This document shows, in pieces, positions 59,690-64,000 of a stretch of 64,000 nt of DNA (the stretch's first letter is position 1; every line of letters starts with the position of its first letter). This DNA comes from Druceiella hillmani (lineage: Eukaryota; Arthropoda; Insecta; Lepidoptera; Hepialidae). The stretch covers positions 12,081,501-12,145,500 of the forward strand of contig JAYKKI010000032.1 in the NCBI GenBank assembly GCA_039881145.1. Direction: 5' to 3'. The notes beneath the pieces were generated by a model. That model did not search any database, was not told where the DNA came from, and saw only the letters and a list, made by a program, of their open reading frames with translations. The position numbers were made by a program, and so were the translations under genes.

Positions 59690-59987
59690 GATAGCGCCAC
59701 TGAAGTAAGACATAAACAAACCTAGCTGTCAAAGAAGCGGTAGATTTTGGTGGCGTTAAAAATTGAAAACTTTTATGTGAAAAGAAAATATAGCGGAAAA
59801 GTAATATCAGAAAACAAATCAGAATGAAATGAAAGCTCTGAACAAAGCCGAACTTTTGTTTTGTTGCCGTAAAGTTTTTGCAACGCACAGTTATTTCCCG
59901 TAGGTTTTGACGTTGTTTGTCCTTAAAGAATAAATGAACACATATATTTTCAACTGCCCCATCTGCAATTGCATAACATTTATGCAT
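59690..59987 (-). pseudogene. Frameshifted THAP-domain relic
   Basis: Minus strand from 59987: MHKCYAIADGAVENICVHLF, then FKDKQRQNLREITVRCKNFT and ATKQK. This has the spacing of the second half of a THAP finger (F-P-K-D, W replaced by R, R-x2-F-x-A). The terminal C-S-x-HF part follows only in the +1 frame (KVRLCSE), so the domain is shifted and has lost its Trp. Beyond it the frame is hydrophobic and meaningless. Opposite strand to the THAP exon at 57810. Confidence 0.5.
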
Positions 59988-59999
59988 ATTTGTTATAAA

Positions 60000-60700
60000 T
60001 CGAGATTTGATCTTCGAAACACCAATGAAACTCCATACTTCTTAAGACAGACGGGTACAAATTACAAAACGCCACATCTATAACTATGATGTTTATATTA
60101 TAGTACACGTGGCCCCCTGACGGGAGAAATTGGCAGTAAGGTGGCCTATTGTTTTTCCAAGATAAAGTAAACTGTAACAAACTTTCTGACCGTTTAACGT
60201 AACTGAAGCTTAAGTCCACAATAAAGTTATTTTAACCCTTGTTGCACAGTAGCTATATGCATTTAGAACACCGCTTTATAGAAACAACATGTGGAATACT
60301 TTTCGTATGTTCCCGTTGATAAGTTTATACGCGCTAATCCTGACTCGATAGTTTTGTGAATATTCGGCCATTAGGTCGAGACTTTCATCGAATGTTGAAT
60401 TTAAGGCTGAATATATTATTTGTAACTTTACTTTAACTTTTTAAAGAGCAAATATTGTTAGGTCTTTTTTGGAATTTTTTAAATAAAAATAAAAAGATCT
60501 ATATAAGAACTTACAAGTGGATTCATCGTTGCGACAGTAAACATACAAGATATAAAGCGACATCAATCTCTTGTAAAATTGCGAAGCAATACGTAGTTTA
60601 GACAATGGCTAAATCTAACTCTATGATGAATAGATAATCATCTATAATGATGACTCATGATGATCACGACACTCATGACTAATGGTAACTCATAGCTAAC
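60000..60700. other. No gene supported
   Basis: AT-rich. A minus-strand frame at 59980-60219 is open but has no recognisable domain. Confidence 0.35.
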
Positions 60701-60710
60701 AGTAAACATA

Positions 60711-60786
60711 CCACTGATGTTTTAGTGGACTCATGGTGACCACTGATGTTTCAGTGGACTCATGGTGACCACTGAATTATCAGTGG
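60711..60786. repeat. 29-bp tandem repeat of palindromes, three units
   Basis: CCACTGATGTTTTAGTGG (60711), CCACTGATGTTTCAGTGG (60740) and CCACTGAATTATCAGTGG (60769), exactly 29 bp apart, joined by ACTCATGGTGA. Confidence 0.92.
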
Positions 60787-61073
60787 TTTGATTATTGTTG
60801 ACAAATTCTAAATAATCTTTTTTTTTTGCTTTATTATAGGATCTTATTATTTTAATGTGTTGGGTATTGAATGTTATATGAACCTTCAGGATTAATCTCT
60901 ATACAAATAAGATGATTATTTATTAAAAACTAAAAGGAATTTACTACAAACTAGACTCTTCTAACGTCGTACTGTCAAATATCTACGTCTCTACTTATTG
61001 CCCCATTTTGTTTTCATAATATTAGTTATTTTTTTAATTAGACAACTTCATCTAAAGACTATTCTATTCGCCT

Positions 61074-61132
61074 AATTGTACTTTGTCATAGTAACAAATA
61101 TATTTGAAATATAATCACAATGACAAAGTACA
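61074..61132. repeat. Inverted repeat, about 16-18-bp arms
   Basis: ATTGTACTTTGTCAT and ATGACAAAGTACAAT face each other about 30 bp apart, followed by a short direct repeat of AGTACAATAnTGTAATAAATATAC (interrupted). Confidence 0.75.
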
Positions 61133-61308
61133 ATAGTGTAATAAATATACATTATTTTATATTAAAGTACAATACTGTAATAAATATACGTTATTTTTTC
61201 CACGAGCAAAAATAGTAAAAAGCGTTGTTGCTTCCAAATACATGGCGCTGAAATCAAGAAAAATGATGAAAGTCAGGTTTTTATTTAGTTTTGGTAGCAA
61301 AGATCTTT

Positions 61309-61458
61309 GCTAATATCCCACCTGAAGATGTTGTAATACAACGAAACCTAGGTCGCGGTAAAGAAATTAAAGAAAGTAGAAATAATACTACATAACGTAG
61401 TTTCATTTAATTGTGAATAATGAATTTCTACAAAATTAACGCCAAATATATTCAATAG
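61309..61458. mobile_element. Single-arm copy of the palindrome repeat (Penelope-like end?)
   Basis: AGCAAAGATCTTTGCTAAT through CACCTGAAGATGTTGTAATA and CGAAACCTAGG to AAATATATTC matches 17154-17325 closely. Only one orientation is present here. Confidence 0.7.
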
Positions 61459-61497
61459 TTTTGGTATATTAGTGTTAAATTACAATTACATAACAAT

Positions 61498-61500
<3 letters not shown>

Positions 61501-61556
<56 letters not shown>
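61501..61556. repeat. (TA)n microsatellite
   Basis: About 28 uninterrupted TA units. Confidence 0.95.
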
Positions 61557-61560
<4 letters not shown>

Positions 61561-61654
61561 GAATTGGATGTAGGTAAATCGGAAATTGAAATAGAATTAA
61601 AAGAGTGATCTAATATATAATACACCCATAAATAATTAATTTTACAGATTATAT

Positions 61655-61679
61655 GTAAGTAAGTATGATACTTACTTAC
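61655..61679. repeat. Perfect 12-bp-arm palindrome
   Basis: GTAAGTAAGTAT, G, ATACTTACTTAC, immediately before the 27-bp repeats at the gypsy end. Confidence 0.85.
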
Positions 61680-61825
61680 TCACAAAAGACAATCTGCGAG
61701 GTCTGCTCGCAAAGTACAAGCTGTGAGGTCTGCTCACAAAAGGCAATCTGCTCGCAAAGATCAAATTGTGAGGACCGCCCACAAAAGGCCACTTGCGAGG
61801 TCTGGTCGCAACTCAACATGTGAGA
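61679..61825. repeat. 27-bp tandem repeats, about six units
   Basis: Units alternate CTCACAAAAGGCAATCTGCG and CTCGCAAAGTACAAGCTGTG, each ending AGGTCTG. One unit is shortened. The period is nine codons and the minus-strand frame stays open. Confidence 0.85.
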
Positions 61826-64000
61826 TTTTCAAAAAAGATAGCACATGTGTCTGGAGTCCATTCTCCCTTCCAAGGCACCATGAATTCAGCCGCGGCTTGA
61901 GTCAACTTTCCATGAGAACGAGCAACCAACTGCAATTCGTATCTCCCTGAGGCAAAGCTTTCACTATGCAGTAGGGATCGTGCATGCCAGAATCAAGTTT
62001 GCCTGTAGATTGTGCTTGTTTTATTACAAAAACCAGTGGATTGAGCTCAAAAGTACGAAGCTGTCGTCTGTTCTTATTGGCTAAGGTATCTTGTCATTCT
62101 TGGTTCTGCTTCATCGACTCTGATGCACCATTTTTGTCACCTCGCGCAGTGCCTCCCGATTAGGATTCGAACCATCTATAGCCACATCGCGAATAATATT
62201 GCGAATTAACGGTGTTTCAACATTCGTCCCTATGGGAGGCTAAGAGGGGAATATTGAGTTGTCTTGTGTTTCGTCATACTTAACACAAGCTGCAATCGTC
62301 ACATTAAATTGGACCATTCTCCTTGCAGATAATTGGAATGAATGCGGATCATGTTCAGTAAGGTGCAGCAATATCGTCTGGCTTGCCCGTTAGACTGGTG
62401 CATTTCAGGCGTAATCAGATGAATTTCACTCCCAATCTCATTCAGCCAGGTCAGGAATTCGGTACTTTGAACATCCGAACTCGATCGGCGACAAGTAGTT
62501 TGACCAGGCAAATAATGAATTGGCATTAAGAAAACGACGCTTCAATTGTTTGGCGTTGGTTGGCGTCTAGTTTATCGTCATTCAATTGACCGATGAGAGT
62601 TTCAATCTCTCATCTGCAGATTGTACTATTTGAGCCCAACTTTGCGGATTCGTATATTTGAAATAAAACTGCCCTATAATCAATCGCATTAGTCAATCGC
62701 GATCACGATCAATACACGATCTTTGATGCAAAGCCGGCGATGTGCTTTCTATAATACCCGGCTAGACCTAAGAACTAACGCACCTGCTTCACGGTTCTAA
62801 GGACGGGAGCTTTAACGAGAGCTTTAACTTTGTATACGCTCGGCCGTACCTAGCCCTGATTATTGATCGGCCCAAATATTCAATTTCATTGGACAGGAAA
62901 AATATTTCTTTTTTAATTTATTGAAATTCCAACTTTAGCTAAAGTTTTGAGTACGTCACATTTTTGAAACCCTCGTAAATAGAATTACTTAAAATAAGCA
63001 CATCATTAATGTAAACCAAGACCTTACCAGAATCAATGAGATCACGAAGAGTATTCGAGATAATGCATTAGTACACAACAGGAGCGTTAGCCAGTCCATA
63101 TAGCATCTTCAAGTACTGATATTGGCCTTCCGGCTTAACGAAAGCCTTCCGCGGAATTGACTCTTTTTCCATTGGAATCTGGTGAAATCTGTTTGCCATG
63201 TCAAGGCTAGTGAAAAACTTATGACGTCCCAAACGGTCTATATGATCATCTATAATTGGCAAGGGAAAACGATCTAAATCATGATTTCATTAAGCTTTCG
63301 GAAATCCATGCACATACGTTCCGTACCGTCTTTCTTCTTAACAAGAAGAATTGGATTTGAAAATTCCGACTCTGGTTTTCGTATATTCCCCTTATCCAGT
63401 AATTCCCTGACGATCTCACGAATGCGCAACGTCTCAGCTTGTGAAAGACAATAAGGTCTGTAGTTAACGGGTGCGTCGCTGTTGAGTTTGATAGACGTAC
63501 TTCCAGTTTTCAAAGTTGTTGTCCCCATAATAAAATATTCAGTGTATTCACTAATGATGGCCAATAAATTATTTAAATTATCGCCGACAAGGCTCGTGTT
63601 TACTGGGATATCGAAATGTTGGCAATCGAGGGCAATCGAAATGTTTTACTAAAGAAGACAAAACAAAATATATGGTCGACCGGCTATCGATCAATACGTA
63701 TACCGATATACCCTGTATGACTGCAACTACTAATATTGTTTTCACAAGTACTTTTTTTCAGAGCAGAAATAAACGTTATTTTTGTTTCGACTTTCGAATT
63801 TTATTTTAGCAAAACCGGTTTCTATCTTATGGCCAGGTTTCTTACAAAAGGAACCCGTTTCTGTTTTACCTTGATCAATTATAATACAAATGTCAGATTT
63901 CCGCGTAGTAGAAAAACTATTCATGTTAGAATTTACTTTATTTGTCTTTTATTACAATTAGCAAGTACATGTCCCGAGAGTCCACACGAAAAACATTTGT
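61679..64000 (-). mobile_element. Ty3/gypsy retrotransposon, decayed, runs off the right edge
   Basis: Minus strand, in order from 64000: a CCHC zinc knuckle of gag (CFSCGLSGHVLANC, 63998-63957); a second, broken knuckle (FCKKPGHKIE, about 63835); a protease segment with LIDS at about 63690; RT motifs (PVNYRPYCLSQAE, NPILLVKKKDGTERMCMDFR, 63564-63274; FFTSLDMANRFHQIPME, 63068-63262); the RT active-site box near 63003-63019; an integrase end (LITPEMHQSNGQ, about 62400); and a C-terminal segment (AAAEFMVPWKGEWTPDTC, about 61870). RT and integrase are only about 0.5 kb apart, so RNase H and most of integrase are deleted. No LTR boundary could be fixed. Confidence 0.85.

Noticed and set aside
59980..60219. 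79-codon minus-strand protein upstream of the THAP relic
   Set aside because: Different frame from the relic, no zinc ligands, no recognisable family.
62150..62200. tRNA gene (GGTTCGAATCC on the minus strand)
   Set aside because: The T-loop-like word has no matching stem, anticodon arm or acceptor and lies inside gypsy-derived sequence.

Overview
The window is AT-rich eukaryotic DNA with GT-AG introns, long gene-poor stretches, (TA)n microsatellites and many degenerate transposons. The protein families (53BP1, syntaxin-18, mitochondrial L23, THAP) and the transposon set (R1-clade LINE, piggyBac, hAT, Helitron, Ty3/gypsy) point to an insect. The order cannot be fixed from sequence alone.

Layout. 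1-385 holds the last coding exon of an unidentified gene. 799-27602 (+) is a six-exon, 1219-codon 53BP1 homologue (tandem Tudor plus C-terminal BRCT pair), all splice phases agreeing. Its 12 kb third-exon-upstream intron and 8 kb last intron are filled with mobile DNA: a hAT-like relic (4.8-7.1 kb), an R1-clade LINE fragment inside an ACAT-type microsatellite (7.7-9.1 kb), a 194-bp satellite (9.4-10.6 kb), a TIR element (10.6-11.2 kb), a hAT element with a piggyBac nested in it (12.5-14.8 kb), a 224-bp near-perfect palindrome (17.05-17.27 kb), a 78-bp minisatellite (20.1-20.6 kb), a Helitron (20.8-22.5 kb) and a piggyBac MITE (26.4-27.1 kb).

27.6-39.7 kb has no gene I can support. It holds a hAT MITE with an 8-bp target duplication, a palindromic element with a TTAA element at its exact centre, and a second piggyBac MITE in inverse orientation. 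39.7-42.1 kb (-) is syntaxin-18 (330 aa, two exons). It is divergent from a putative 76-codon small membrane protein gene starting at 42554 (+), whose last exon appears to be split by a 5.7 kb hAT element (43327-49067). 49.5-52.0 kb (+) is mitochondrial ribosomal protein L23 (150 aa, three exons). 53.8-56.5 kb (-) is a two-exon, 100-aa cysteine-rich zinc-ribbon-like protein. 57810 (+) opens a THAP-domain gene of which only the first exon is visible; a frameshifted THAP relic lies on the opposite strand near 59.8 kb. 61.7-64.0 kb (-) is a decayed Ty3/gypsy retrotransposon running off the end.

The genes are unrelated housekeeping functions (DNA-break signalling, ER SNARE, mitochondrial translation) with no shared pathway. 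The unusual content is structural: transposons with readable insertion histories, microsatellite-targeted insertion, palindromes, and a transposon apparently sitting in a coding exon.
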